In this document: positions 1 to 7,637 of the stretch, piece after piece
Layout of the letters: every line of letters begins with the position of its first letter
Numbering within the stretch: position 1 is the stretch's first letter
NCBI GenBank assembly: GCA_019116385.1
Contig: DXBU01000168.1
Coordinates: forward strand, 1 to 38,537
Length of the DNA stretch: 38,537 nt
Source: Candidatus Blautia faecigallinarum
GTDB lineage: Bacteria > Bacillota > Clostridia > Lachnospirales > Lachnospiraceae
Reading direction: 5' to 3'
Notes under the pieces: generated by a model
Told to the model about the DNA's origin: nothing
Seen by the model: the letters and a program-made list of their open reading frames with translations, nothing else
Database searches by the model: none
Translations under genes and position numbers: made by a program

Positions 1-57
1 CAATACAACTATATGATCAAAAAAACGAAATTCTTACCGGAAAGGATGTTCACTTAT

Positions 58-1155
58 ATGAAAACCATTGGTTTTATCGGTCTTGGACTGATCGGCGGCT
101 CGATTGCAAAAGCCATTCGGAAGTACCACCCGGACTTCCATATCCTCGCTTATGACGCTGTGAGGGAAAATCTTGCCGCTGCCCTTTCAGATAATATCAT
201 CGACGGAGTGTGTGAAGAAAAAGACAGCCGTTTTGGCACCTGTGATTATATCTTCCTGTGCGCACCGGTGGAGGTCAATCTTCAATATCTGGAGTATTTA
301 AAATCCATCCGTTCCCCCGGCTGCATAATTACAGACGTGGGAAGCGTAAAAGGGATCATCCATGAGAAGGCAGAGGCTCTTGGTATGGAAGACTGCTTTA
401 TCGGGGGACATCCCATGGCCGGTTCAGAAAAATCCGGGTTTTCCCACTCCACTGACCGTCTGATCGAAAACGCTTACTATATCCTGACTCCAGGCGGAGA
501 AGTGCATATAGACAAGCTTACAGAATTCACCCAGCTGATCGCTTCTTTGGGCGCCATTCCCATGGTGCTCACCGCTTCGGAACACGATTTTATCACCGCC
601 GGCGTCAGCCATCTGCCTCATATCATTGCCTCCGCCCTTGTCAATCTGGTAAACATGCTGGACAATGATGCGGAATATATGAAGACCATCGCCGCAGGCG
701 GCTTTCGGGATATCACCCGTATTGCCTCCTCTTCACCGGTGATGTGGCAGCAGATCTGCGTAGAAAATCAAAAAAATATTTCTGAAGTGCTGGACGAATT
801 TATCCGTATGCTTATTCAGATCCGCTGTACCATTGATAATAAAGAGGCAGAAAATCTCTATGAAATGTTTGCCAGTTCCAAGGAATATCGGGATTCCATT
901 GACATGGTCTCCAGTGGACCTTTAAGCCGAAGTTATGTATTATACCTGGATATCGCTGACGAAGCGGGCGGCATCGCAACCATCGCCACTACCCTTGCTA
1001 TGGACAACATCAGCATCAAAAACATCGGGATCATCCACAACCGGGAATTTGAAGAAGGCGTTCTGCAGATAGAATTTTATGAAGAAGAAGCCATGGAGCG
1101 TGCGTACAGTCTTTTACAAAAACGAAATTATATCGTTTATAAACGTTCCAAATAA
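58..1155 (+). CDS. tyrA: Prephenate dehydrogenase with C-terminal ACT domain
   Basis: Oxidatively decarboxylates prephenate to 4-hydroxyphenylpyruvate with NAD(P)+, the committed step of tyrosine synthesis. The N-terminus has the Rossmann motif GFIGLGLIGGS, followed by the family motif GGHPMAGSEKSG around residue 125, which contains the active-site His. The last ~75 residues (from SYVLYLDIADEAGG) form an ACT domain, the usual site of tyrosine feedback. I chose the ATG at 58 (365 aa) because GGAAAGG at 39-45 lies at a workable distance from it and because homologues begin with MKTIGFIG-like sequence; in-frame starts at 13 and 46 are possible but less well placed. The gene probably continues an aromatic operon that begins before the window. 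aroA follows after 33 nt on the same strand, so the two are likely co-transcribed. Confidence 0.95.
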   Translation: MKTIGFIGLGLIGGSIAKAIRKYHPDFHILAYDAVRENLAAALSDNIIDGVCEEKDSRFGTCDYIFLCAPVEVNLQYLEYLKSIRSPGCIITDVGSVKGIIHEKAEALGMEDCFIGGHPMAGSEKSGFSHSTDRLIENAYYILTPGGEVHIDKLTEFTQLIASLGAIPMVLTASEHDFITAGVSHLPHIIASALVNLVNMLDNDAEYMKTIAAGGFRDITRIASSSPVMWQQICVENQKNISEVLDEFIRMLIQIRCTIDNKEAENLYEMFASSKEYRDSIDMVSSGPLSRSYVLYLDIADEAGGIATIATTLAMDNISIKNIGIIHNREFEEGVLQIEFYEEEAMERAYSLLQKRNYIVYKRSK

Positions 1156-1188
1156 ACAGAAAGAATTATGATCTTCAGGGAGGGACCT

Positions 1189-2466
1189 ATGGAAATCCAA
1201 AAAATACGATCACTTAAAGGAGAGCTTGCTGTGCCGGGAGACAAATCCATTTCCCACAGGGCAGTGATGTTCGGCTCTCTGGCAGAAGGCACTACACGGA
1301 TCACCCATTTTTTAAAGGGCGCCGACTGTCTCTCTACCATCTCCTGTTTTCAAAAAATGGGCATCTCCATTGAAACAAAAGAGGACGAGGTCTTTGTCCA
1401 TGGAAAAGGGCTCCATGGACTGAGTGCTCCGTCGGAAGTTCTGGACGTGGGGAACAGTGGTACTACCACCCGGCTCATTGCCGGTATCCTTGCCGGACAG
1501 AAATTTTCTTCCGTGCTCAACGGAGACGCCTCCATCCAGAGCCGTCCTATGAACCGCATTATCACTCCCCTTTCCCAGATGGGAGCAGATATAAAAAGCC
1601 AAAAAGAAAACGGGTGCGCCCCTCTTCTCATTCAGGGACAGCCGCTTCGGGCTTTGCACTATACTTCTCCTGTGGCTTCTGCCCAGGTAAAATCCTGCAT
1701 TCTTCTGGCCGGAATGTATGCGGACGGTATTACAAGGGTCACCGAACCGGTGCTTTCCAGAAATCATACGGAAATCATGCTGAACTATCTGGGTGCCCAT
1801 GTAACTGCAGATGGCACAACTAGTTCCATAGAGCCGGAGCCCTCTCTGCAGGCAAGAGATATCCTGGTGCCGGGAGACATTTCCTCCGCAGCCTATTTTA
1901 TTGCTGCAGGTCTTCTGGTGCCCAACAGTGAAATACTTTTAAAAAATGTGGGCATCAACCCCACCAGAAGCGGAATGCTTAAAGTCTGCCGGGACATGGG
2001 AGCCGATATCACCCTCTTAAACGAATGCCAGGAGGGAGAACCCACTGCGGATCTCCTCATCCGCTCCAGCAGTCTCCATGGCACCATCATTGAAGGGGAG
2101 ATCATTCCGTCTTTGATCGATGAGCTTCCTATTTTGGCTGTTATGGCTGCATTTGCCAATGGCACCACCATCATTCGGAATGCCCAGGAACTGCGCGTCA
2201 AAGAATCCGACCGCATTCAGGTCATGTGCGAAAACCTGGCACTTATGGGTGCGGATATCCAGGAAACAGAAGACGGCATGATCATCCATGGCGGTCCGTC
2301 TCTTCACGGGGCATGCATCCATCCCCGTCTGGATCACCGGGTAGCCATGTCCTTTGCGGTGGCTGGCTTGATCTGTGAGGGAACGCTGTCTATTTTGGAT
2401 GGTGAATGTGTAAATATTTCTTATCCGGATTTTTATCGTGATCTGTACAGCTTAAAAGAACGCTAA
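1189..2466 (+). CDS. aroA: 3-phosphoshikimate 1-carboxyvinyltransferase (EPSP synthase)
   Basis: Transfers the enolpyruvyl group of PEP to shikimate-3-phosphate, the sixth step of the shikimate pathway. Visible family motifs are VPGDKSISHRA near the N-terminus, GNSGTTTRL at the PEP/inhibitor loop, SRPM, LRVKESDR and DHRVAMSF near the C-terminus. The GNSGTT form of the loop resembles the Bacillus-type (class II-like) enzymes more than the E. coli form; this class call is inference. The start at 1189 is preferred over 1168 because AGGGAGG at 1177-1183 lies 5 nt before it, inside the longer reading. The protein is then 425 aa, normal for the family. It follows tyrA by 33 nt and probably shares its transcript. 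Confidence 0.96.
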   Translation: MEIQKIRSLKGELAVPGDKSISHRAVMFGSLAEGTTRITHFLKGADCLSTISCFQKMGISIETKEDEVFVHGKGLHGLSAPSEVLDVGNSGTTTRLIAGILAGQKFSSVLNGDASIQSRPMNRIITPLSQMGADIKSQKENGCAPLLIQGQPLRALHYTSPVASAQVKSCILLAGMYADGITRVTEPVLSRNHTEIMLNYLGAHVTADGTTSSIEPEPSLQARDILVPGDISSAAYFIAAGLLVPNSEILLKNVGINPTRSGMLKVCRDMGADITLLNECQEGEPTADLLIRSSSLHGTIIEGEIIPSLIDELPILAVMAAFANGTTIIRNAQELRVKESDRIQVMCENLALMGADIQETEDGMIIHGGPSLHGACIHPRLDHRVAMSFAVAGLICEGTLSILDGECVNISYPDFYRDLYSLKER

Positions 2467-2486
2467 AATAGGTTCAAAAAAAGTCA

Positions 2487-2515
2487 TGTCCAGGGTTTTA
2501 AGAATCTGGTATATA
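2487..2515 (+). promoter_or_regulatory. Possible promoter for the D-lactate dehydrogenase gene
   Basis: A TATATA box at 2510-2515 is preceded by TGG (extended -10) and, 17 nt upstream, by TGTCCA, a weak match to TTGACA. It lies in the 123-nt gap between aroA and the dehydrogenase. CATGTCC (2486-2492) can pair with GGGCATG (2529-2535), with one G-U, across the box. The call is weak. Confidence 0.35.
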
Positions 2516-2589
2516 TTTGCCTCTGCCGGGCATGTTATCCATAGATGACTTTCCACTACCAAAAGGTAAGAAAAAGAAAGGAGCATTTT

Positions 2590-3579
2590 ATGAAAATCTT
2601 ATTTTATGGCACCAAAAATTATGATGAGGAATTCTTTACCAAGCTGCTTCCATCCTATCCTGGGATTGAGATCAAATTTATCGAAGCAAATATCCACGAG
2701 GAAACCGCCGCTCTTGCCAAAGGCTATGACGCCATCTGTGCCTTTGTAAACGCAGACCTTGGAACTTCTGTAATAGAAGTCCTGCACCAGCAGGGGGTAG
2801 GCCTGATCCTCATGCGCTGTGCCGGCTATAACAATATCGATCTTCCCACAGCCCATAAATACGGGATCAAGATCCTGCGTGTGCCCGGCTATTCGCCCGA
2901 GGCAGTGGCGGAGCATGCCATGGCTCTCGCCCTCACGGCAAACCGCCATACCCACAAGGCTTATATTAAATGCCGGGAAAACAATTTTGCTTTAAACGGA
3001 CTGATGGGCGTAAACTTTTATCAGAAAACTGCCGGCATCATCGGAACCGGAAAGATCGGACAGGCTATGGCAAAAATCTGCCGGGGCTTCGGCATGAAGG
3101 TGATCGCCTTCGACCTGTTTCCCAACAAAAGCCTGGATTTTCTGGAATATGTATCCCTTGACCAGCTGCTCAGAGAAAGTGATCTGATCAGCCTTCACTG
3201 CCCTCTCACAGATGATACACGGCATCTGATCAACGAGGAGTCTATCGCCAAAATGAAGGACGGCGTGATCCTGGTAAACACTTCCAGAGGCGGGCTGATC
3301 AAAACAGAGGATCTGATCGCCGGCATCCGGGATCACAAATTCTTTGCCGTGGGCCTGGATGTATATGAGGAAGAAACGGATTTTGTCTATGAGGACATGT
3401 CCGAACGCATCCTTCCCACCTCCACCATACAGAGACTTTTGTCCTTCCCTAACGTGACCATGACTTCTCATCAAGGGTTCTTCACTGTAGAAGCTTTGAC
3501 CAATATCGCGGAAACTACGCTGGATAACGCAAAGGCCTACATGAATGGAGAGGAACTTAAGAACGAAGTATTTTCCTAA
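2590..3579 (+). CDS. ldhA: D-lactate dehydrogenase, LdhA type
   Basis: NADH-dependent reduction of pyruvate to D-lactate, a fermentative sink for reducing power. The protein aligns by eye along its length with E. coli LdhA: RCAGYNNIDL, VPGYSPEAVAEHAMAL, the Rossmann loop GIIGTGKIGQAM, SLHCPLTDDTRHLIN, VNTSRGGLI (substrate Arg), GLDVYEEE (Glu of the catalytic pair) and TSHQGFFTVEALT (catalytic His). It is 329 aa, the same length as the E. coli enzyme. The start at 2590 is chosen because AAAGGAG at 2577-2583 precedes it and the upstream extension has no family match. A related 2-hydroxyacid dehydrogenase with another alpha-keto substrate (for example an aryl pyruvate) cannot be ruled out from sequence. 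A strong terminator follows directly. Confidence 0.88.
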   Translation: MKILFYGTKNYDEEFFTKLLPSYPGIEIKFIEANIHEETAALAKGYDAICAFVNADLGTSVIEVLHQQGVGLILMRCAGYNNIDLPTAHKYGIKILRVPGYSPEAVAEHAMALALTANRHTHKAYIKCRENNFALNGLMGVNFYQKTAGIIGTGKIGQAMAKICRGFGMKVIAFDLFPNKSLDFLEYVSLDQLLRESDLISLHCPLTDDTRHLINEESIAKMKDGVILVNTSRGGLIKTEDLIAGIRDHKFFAVGLDVYEEETDFVYEDMSERILPTSTIQRLLSFPNVTMTSHQGFFTVEALTNIAETTLDNAKAYMNGEELKNEVFS

Positions 3580-3585
3580 AAAAAT

Positions 3586-3635
3586 CCCGCCGGGAGCCAT
3601 GATTTTCGATCATGTTTCCCGGCGGTTTCTTTTTT
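3586..3635. terminator. Bidirectional intrinsic terminator after ldhA
   Basis: Long inverted repeat CCGCCGGGA...ATGAT / ATCATG..TCCCGGCGG with a small loop near 3602-3607. It is followed by a T-run on the + strand and preceded by an A-run, so it can serve both ldhA and the convergent barnase-like gene. Confidence 0.88.
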
Positions 3636-3648
3636 AACCGTTCTTTTA

Positions 3649-4275
3649 TTAATAGATCAGCTGGAAGGTTTCGAAGAGATCCGGCGTGTAATAGATGTCT
3701 CCTTCATTGGAGTATACAAGACGCTGATCCGTGCGTTCGCCCTCTTCTGAACCGATATCGCACTGGTAGTAGGACAATCCCTCTTCTACCGGGATCATGC
3801 CCTCCTCATTCTCATAGACGTCTCCGCCGATACTCTTGCCCGGGGCAACCTGTCCCAGATTCACCTGGCTTTCGTCATAGCCCAGTTTCTTTGCCTCTTC
3901 TGTGGTAATATAGTTAGATGGAAGATGTCCGTAAGTATGAAGATAGACCGCCACCTCTTCCATACTGGTATAGGTGCCGTCCTCATCTACCGTTACGCCT
4001 TCCGCTTCCTCATCTGTCTCCTCTTCTTCCTGGATATCGCCCAGGGCGTCCATCTCGCTTTCGCTCATTACCGTCATTTCATCGTCAGCAGAATAATCGG
4101 CGCCTTCCATCTCTTCAATTTCCTCTTCTGTCAAAGGGGTAAGTTCCTCTGCAAAGGCATCCTCCTCTGCTGCCTGGGCTTCCTGCTCTTCTGCATCTTT
4201 TGTATCTCCGCAGCCGGCCAGAGCCAGCCCCATTGTCATGATACCTGCCAGGGCAAATACTTTCATTTTTTTCAT
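3649..4275 (-). CDS. Barnase-fold lipoprotein, probably catalytically inactive
   Basis: 208 aa. The N-terminus is a lipoprotein signal (MKKMKVFALAG, lipobox LALAGC at about 17-22), so it should be anchored on the outer face of the membrane. A very acidic linker (about residues 25-105, rich in E and D) leads to a C-terminal domain of ~100 residues that follows barnase motif by motif: YLHTYGHLPSNYIT, APGKSIGGDVY, QRLVYSNEGDIYYT, and ETFQLIY at the end. Against barnase, Arg83 and Arg87 are kept (ERTDQR), but Lys27 is Thr (NYITTEEA), Arg59 is Glu (ENEEG), the general base Glu73 is Gln (YYQCDI) and the general acid His102 is Leu (TPDLFETF). I infer no RNase activity; it may bind an inhibitor or act as a structural module. 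It is the third gene of nfo-flavodoxin-barnase and starts 32 nt after the flavodoxin gene. Confidence 0.82.
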   Translation of the reverse strand: MKKMKVFALAGIMTMGLALAGCGDTKDAEEQEAQAAEEDAFAEELTPLTEEEIEEMEGADYSADDEMTVMSESEMDALGDIQEEEETDEEAEGVTVDEDGTYTSMEEVAVYLHTYGHLPSNYITTEEAKKLGYDESQVNLGQVAPGKSIGGDVYENEEGMIPVEEGLSYYQCDIGSEEGERTDQRLVYSNEGDIYYTPDLFETFQLIY

Positions 4276-4307
4276 AATCCTGTTTCACTCCTTTGCTGTT
4301 CCAGGGT

Positions 4308-4871
4308 TTAACTGTTTTCTCCGTGTTTTTTCATTTCTGCTGCCAGAGCCTTAACCTCTTTTAATACATCCGGCTGTTCCTCTACGGGGATTTTGTCGGT
4401 TTTTCCTGCATAGACGGTTCCCAAACATTGGCAGTTGACCAGTTCCAGGAGCATCCTGGCTGTACTCTCTGCCTTTTCTCTTGGCCCGATGCTTCCGGCA
4501 CAGAGAAATACGGCACCGGTTTTCTTACGGGGAAGAATGGTTTCTCTGCGCATGTACTTAGCGCTGAAATAGGTCTGCAGACGGCTTAAAAGAGCCAGGA
4601 GCATGCCGGTAAGCTCTTCGAAATATACCGGAGAGGCGATCACAATATGGTCGCATTCCTCCAGATAATCATAAATCTCCTGCATGCCGTCTTGTATGGC
4701 GCAGCCTTTGTTTTTAAAGCACCAGCGGCAGTCGATGCAGGGGCGGATCCCCGCTGTATAGGCGTGGACGATCCGGATTTCTTCCTGGTCCATTTCCTGG
4801 GTGAAGGCGTCAATAAGTTTCATGGTCTCACCCTTCATCCTGGGAGAACCGTTTAAGATCAATGTTTTCAT
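4308..4871 (-). CDS. Flavodoxin-fold NAD(P)H-dependent FMN reductase family protein
   Basis: 187 aa cytoplasmic flavoprotein. The N-terminus [13 protein letters not shown] is the FMN phosphate-binding loop of the flavodoxin-like/NADPH-dependent FMN reductase family, and [14 protein letters not shown] corresponds to the second flavin-contact loop. A cysteine cluster, [13 protein letters not shown] at about 49-61, resembles iron-sulfur flavoproteins and may bind an Fe-S cluster or disulfide; that is inference. The ATG overlaps the nfo stop codon (ATGA), so translation is probably coupled to nfo. The electron partner and substrate are not evident. Confidence 0.8.
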   Translation of the reverse strand: MKTLILNGSPRMKGETMKLIDAFTQEMDQEEIRIVHAYTAGIRPCIDCRWCFKNKGCAIQDGMQEIYDYLEECDHIVIASPVYFEELTGMLLALLSRLQTYFSAKYMRRETILPRKKTGAVFLCAGSIGPREKAESTARMLLELVNCQCLGTVYAGKTDKIPVEEQPDVLKEVKALAAEMKKHGENS

Positions 4872-5722
4872 AAGTTCCTCTTTTCCAGCCCAGCGGCATA
4901 CTGGTCTTTTAAAAGAGCGATCTCCGCTGTCCAGCCATCGTCATCATTGGGCGTCTCCAAAATAAAGGGAATTCCTTCAAGAGCCGGATGGCATACTACC
5001 CTTGCCAGCGCCTTAAGGCCGATCTTTCCTTCCCCGATCCTTGCATGGCGGTCCTTATGGCTTCCCATCTCGTTCTGGCTGTCATTTAGATGGATTGCCT
5101 TAAGCCGTTTAAGGCCAATGACCCGGTCAAATTCTTCCAGCACTTCATCCAAATGATCTGCGATGTCGTAGCCTCCGTCCCAGACATGACAGGTATCCAG
5201 ACAAACTCCCATTTTGTCCTTTTTTTCTACCAGATCCAGGATTTCCTTTATTTCTTCGAAGGTTCCGCCTACCTCAGAGCCCTTCCCTGCCATGGTCTCC
5301 AAAAGTACGGTTGTACTCTGCTCATTCGTAAGGACCGTGTTCAATACATCTGCGATCTTTTCTATCCCGATCTGGGTACCCTGGCCTACGTGGCTTCCTG
5401 GATGAAAGTTATAATAATTTCCGGGAATAAGCTCCATGCGGTTTAGATCCTCTGCCATGGTCTCTTTGGCAAACACTCTAAGATTTTCTTTGGCTGCACA
5501 GGCATTTAAGGTATACGGCGCATGGGCCACCAGTTTTCCGAATCCCTGCTCCCGGATCAGAATGCGGAATTTCTCTACATCCGCCGGATCTATGTCCTTG
5601 GCTTTTCCTCCCCGGGGATTTCGGGTAAAAAAAGCAAAGGTATTTCCACCGTTTTTTATCATCTGTTTCGCCATTGCCTCATACCCCTTAGAGGAAGAGG
5701 TATGATTTCCTATATATAACAT
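4868..5722 (-). CDS. nfo: Deoxyribonuclease IV (AP endonuclease)
   Basis: Zn-dependent TIM-barrel endonuclease that cuts 5' of abasic sites in base excision repair. Zn-ligand motifs are visible in order: [14 protein letters not shown] at the N-terminus, [58 protein letters not shown] and FILETP. The protein is 284 aa from the ATG at 5722; E. coli Nfo is 285 aa. I reject the longer reading from 5872 because its first 50 codons run back over the promoter and have no family match, whereas AAAGGGAAC sits just before 5722. It is the first gene of a three-gene unit and divergent from the CapA-like gene. Confidence 0.95.
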   Translation of the reverse strand: MLYIGNHTSSSKGYEAMAKQMIKNGGNTFAFFTRNPRGGKAKDIDPADVEKFRILIREQGFGKLVAHAPYTLNACAAKENLRVFAKETMAEDLNRMELIPGNYYNFHPGSHVGQGTQIGIEKIADVLNTVLTNEQSTTVLLETMAGKGSEVGGTFEEIKEILDLVEKKDKMGVCLDTCHVWDGGYDIADHLDEVLEEFDRVIGLKRLKAIHLNDSQNEMGSHKDRHARIGEGKIGLKALARVVCHPALEGIPFILETPNDDDGWTAEIALLKDQYAAGLEKRNL

Positions 5723-5774
5723 ATGGTTCCCTTTCTTTTGTAATCTATATTTTTGCTCCTCTTGTACCTGATGC

Positions 5775-5803
5775 ATTATATCAAAAAAATATCTCCCTGA
5801 AAA
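5775..5803 (-). promoter_or_regulatory. Promoter of the nfo unit
   Basis: On the minus strand, TTTTCA (5798-5803), 17 nt, then TATAAT (5775-5780) preceded by TGA (extended -10). The -35 region lies within a small inverted repeat TATCTC/GAGATA (5790-5809). Confidence 0.7.
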
Positions 5804-5813
5804 GAGATAGTTA

Positions 5814-5842
5814 TTGACGAAACTGTGAAATCTATCTATACT
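5814..5842 (+). promoter_or_regulatory. Promoter of the CapA-like gene
   Basis: TTGACG (5814-5819), 17 nt, TATACT (5837-5842). Near-consensus sigma-A promoter, divergent from the nfo promoter with the two -35 boxes about 10 bp apart. Confidence 0.8.
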
Positions 5843-5906
5843 TTTAAATGACAAAATTCTGCATTTTTCCATTTAGCAGCAATAATAAAGGAAAAGGAGC
5901 ACGATC

Positions 5907-7214
5907 ATGCCGTCACCAAAGGATAAGCAAAGACATACAACTTCTAAAACGACCTCACCTGTCCAGAGCAGAGGGAGGACCCGTTCGCGGACAGGGACTC
6001 CTTCCCCTAACCGCCGTTCCCGTACGCGCTATAAAAGATCACGGTATTACCGCAGAAGGCGGCAGCGGTTTTTCCTCATTGCCGGAGCTGCAGCTTTTCT
6101 TTTGCTCCTGGTTTTGATCTTTTCTATTAGAGGCTGCGTAAAAAGCCATTCTGGTAAAGAAGAAAACGCGGTCTTGGAGGCAGCTGAAACGGACGGCACT
6201 CTGGTGTCCATGTCTTCAGCTGAAGAAGAAGCGTTAAAAGAAAAGGCGGCAGAACCGGTCTCTTTGACAGTAAGCGTGGTAGGAGACTGTACCCTGGGGA
6301 CGGACGTCTCCTTTAATTACTCCACCAGTCTCAATGCGTACTATGATGTCAATGGAAAAGATTATTTCTTTCAGAATGTAAGAGACATTTTTCAAAAAGA
6401 TGACCTGACCATTGCGAATATGGAAGGCACCCTTACTACTCTGGAAACCAGAGAGGCCAAACAGTTTGCTTTTAAAGCTCCGCCGGAATACGCCGGCATT
6501 CTTTCCAGCGGCTCTGTGGAAGCAGTAAATATGGCCAACAATCACAGCAAAGATTATGGCGAACAAAGCTATACCGATACTTTAGCCGCTTTGGACCAGG
6601 AAGGCATTGTGCATTTCGGTTATGACGAAACCGCTGTTATGGATATTAAAGGAGTCAAGGTGGGCCTGGTGGGCATTTACGAGCTGAATGACCATCTTGG
6701 CAGAGAACAGCAGTTAAAAGACAATATCGCTAAGGTTAAAGAAGAGGGCGCACAGCTTGTGATCGTTATCTTCCATTGGGGCAACGAAAAGCAGGAGGTC
6801 CCGGATTCCAATCAGACCACTTTGGGAAGGCTTGCCATCGACGAAGGCGCGGACCTGGTCTGCGGCCACCATCCCCATGTGCTTCAAGGTATTGAAACCT
6901 ATAAGGGAAAAAATATTGTATACAGCTTGGGAAATTTCTGTTTCGGAGGGAATTCAGCCCCCAGCGATACCGATTCCATGATCTTCCAGCAGACCTTTAC
7001 CATTGGCGAAAATGGCGTTCAGGCGGATAATGTGACCAATATCATCCCCTGCTCTATTTCTTCCGCATATGGCTACAACAATTACCAGCCCACCCCGGCA
7101 GAAGGTACCGAAGCAGACCGGATCCTTCAGAAGATCGAAGAGCGCAGTTCCTATATCCAGCCCGCCTCAGAAGCTTCCGAAACAGCAGAGGCAGCCGGGG
7201 CCATTTCCCAATAG
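5907..7214 (+). CDS. Membrane-anchored CapA-family metallophosphatase-like protein
   Basis: 435 aa. The first ~50 residues are strongly basic (many R, K, S, P) and cytoplasmic, followed by one transmembrane helix (FLIAGAAAFLLLLVLIF), placing the rest outside. The extracellular domain has the CapA/PgsA calcineurin-like motifs VSVVGDCTLGTD, ANMEGTLT, MANNHSKDYGE, IFHWGNE and CGHHPHVLQGIE, which supply the expected metal ligands. Family members occur in poly-gamma-glutamate synthesis, but no pgsB/pgsC neighbours are present, so the substrate is unknown; a stand-alone envelope phosphatase is more likely. AAAGGAG precedes the ATG at 5907. The gene is monocistronic, between its own promoter and a terminator. 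The C-terminal tail is Ser/Ala/Glu-rich. Confidence 0.85.
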   Translation: MPSPKDKQRHTTSKTTSPVQSRGRTRSRTGTPSPNRRSRTRYKRSRYYRRRRQRFFLIAGAAAFLLLLVLIFSIRGCVKSHSGKEENAVLEAAETDGTLVSMSSAEEEALKEKAAEPVSLTVSVVGDCTLGTDVSFNYSTSLNAYYDVNGKDYFFQNVRDIFQKDDLTIANMEGTLTTLETREAKQFAFKAPPEYAGILSSGSVEAVNMANNHSKDYGEQSYTDTLAALDQEGIVHFGYDETAVMDIKGVKVGLVGIYELNDHLGREQQLKDNIAKVKEEGAQLVIVIFHWGNEKQEVPDSNQTTLGRLAIDEGADLVCGHHPHVLQGIETYKGKNIVYSLGNFCFGGNSAPSDTDSMIFQQTFTIGENGVQADNVTNIIPCSISSAYGYNNYQPTPAEGTEADRILQKIEERSSYIQPASEASETAEAAGAISQ

Positions 7215-7221
7215 CATACAT

Positions 7222-7250
7222 AAAAAAACCGCCTTACCGGCGGTTTTTTT
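7222..7250. terminator. Bidirectional terminator between the CapA-like and Hpt genes
   Basis: AAAAACCGCC (7224-7233), loop TTACC, GGCGGTTTTT (7239-7248), flanked by A- and T-runs, so it works for both convergent units. Confidence 0.88.
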
Positions 7251-7259
7251 AATCGCATT

Positions 7260-7622
7260 TTAGTCCCCAAGGATCTCTTTGATCCCCTGGATCAGGCCCT
7301 GATAGGTCTCGGTGATCTCGTCCATCATTCCTCTCGCCTCTGCTTCCTTTCCCTCCCGGAAAAGCTGTACCTGGCGGGTGGTAAGCTCGTAGAGCCTGTT
7401 CATGGAAAGATTTCCGCTGACGCCCTTCAAAGTGTGGGAAGCGGTAAGGGCGGCCTCTGCGTCTCCCTTTTCCACCGCGTCTTTCAGCTTCTCATAGTTG
7501 GCGTCGTCTAAGAATTTTTTCAAAAAGCGCGTCAGGATCCCCTCATTTCCCATAAAGCGGTCCAGCACACTGTCCACATCGATCCCGATCTCCTCGAGAC
7601 GGCTTTTTCTGGCAGGTTCCAT
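7260..7622 (-). CDS. Histidine phosphotransfer (Hpt) domain protein
   Basis: 120 aa, a single Hpt domain. The phospho-accepting His is in the motif SHTLKGVSGNLSM (about residue 62), and the flanking sequence is mostly helical, as in Hpt four-helix bundles. It has no kinase domain. It starts 15 nt downstream of the HD-GYP response regulator stop, with AAAGGAG before the ATG, so the two are co-expressed. I infer that it relays phosphate to or from that receiver; the cognate hybrid kinase is not in the window. Confidence 0.85.
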   Translation of the reverse strand: MEPARKSRLEEIGIDVDSVLDRFMGNEGILTRFLKKFLDDANYEKLKDAVEKGDAEAALTASHTLKGVSGNLSMNRLYELTTRQVQLFREGKEAEARGMMDEITETYQGLIQGIKEILGD

Positions 7623-7637
7623 ATGTCCTCTTCTCCT

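Noticed and set aside
3..152. Open frame at the window start that could be the end of an upstream gene
   Set aside because: It overlaps the tyrA Rossmann region in another frame by about 90 bases; nothing supports it as coding.
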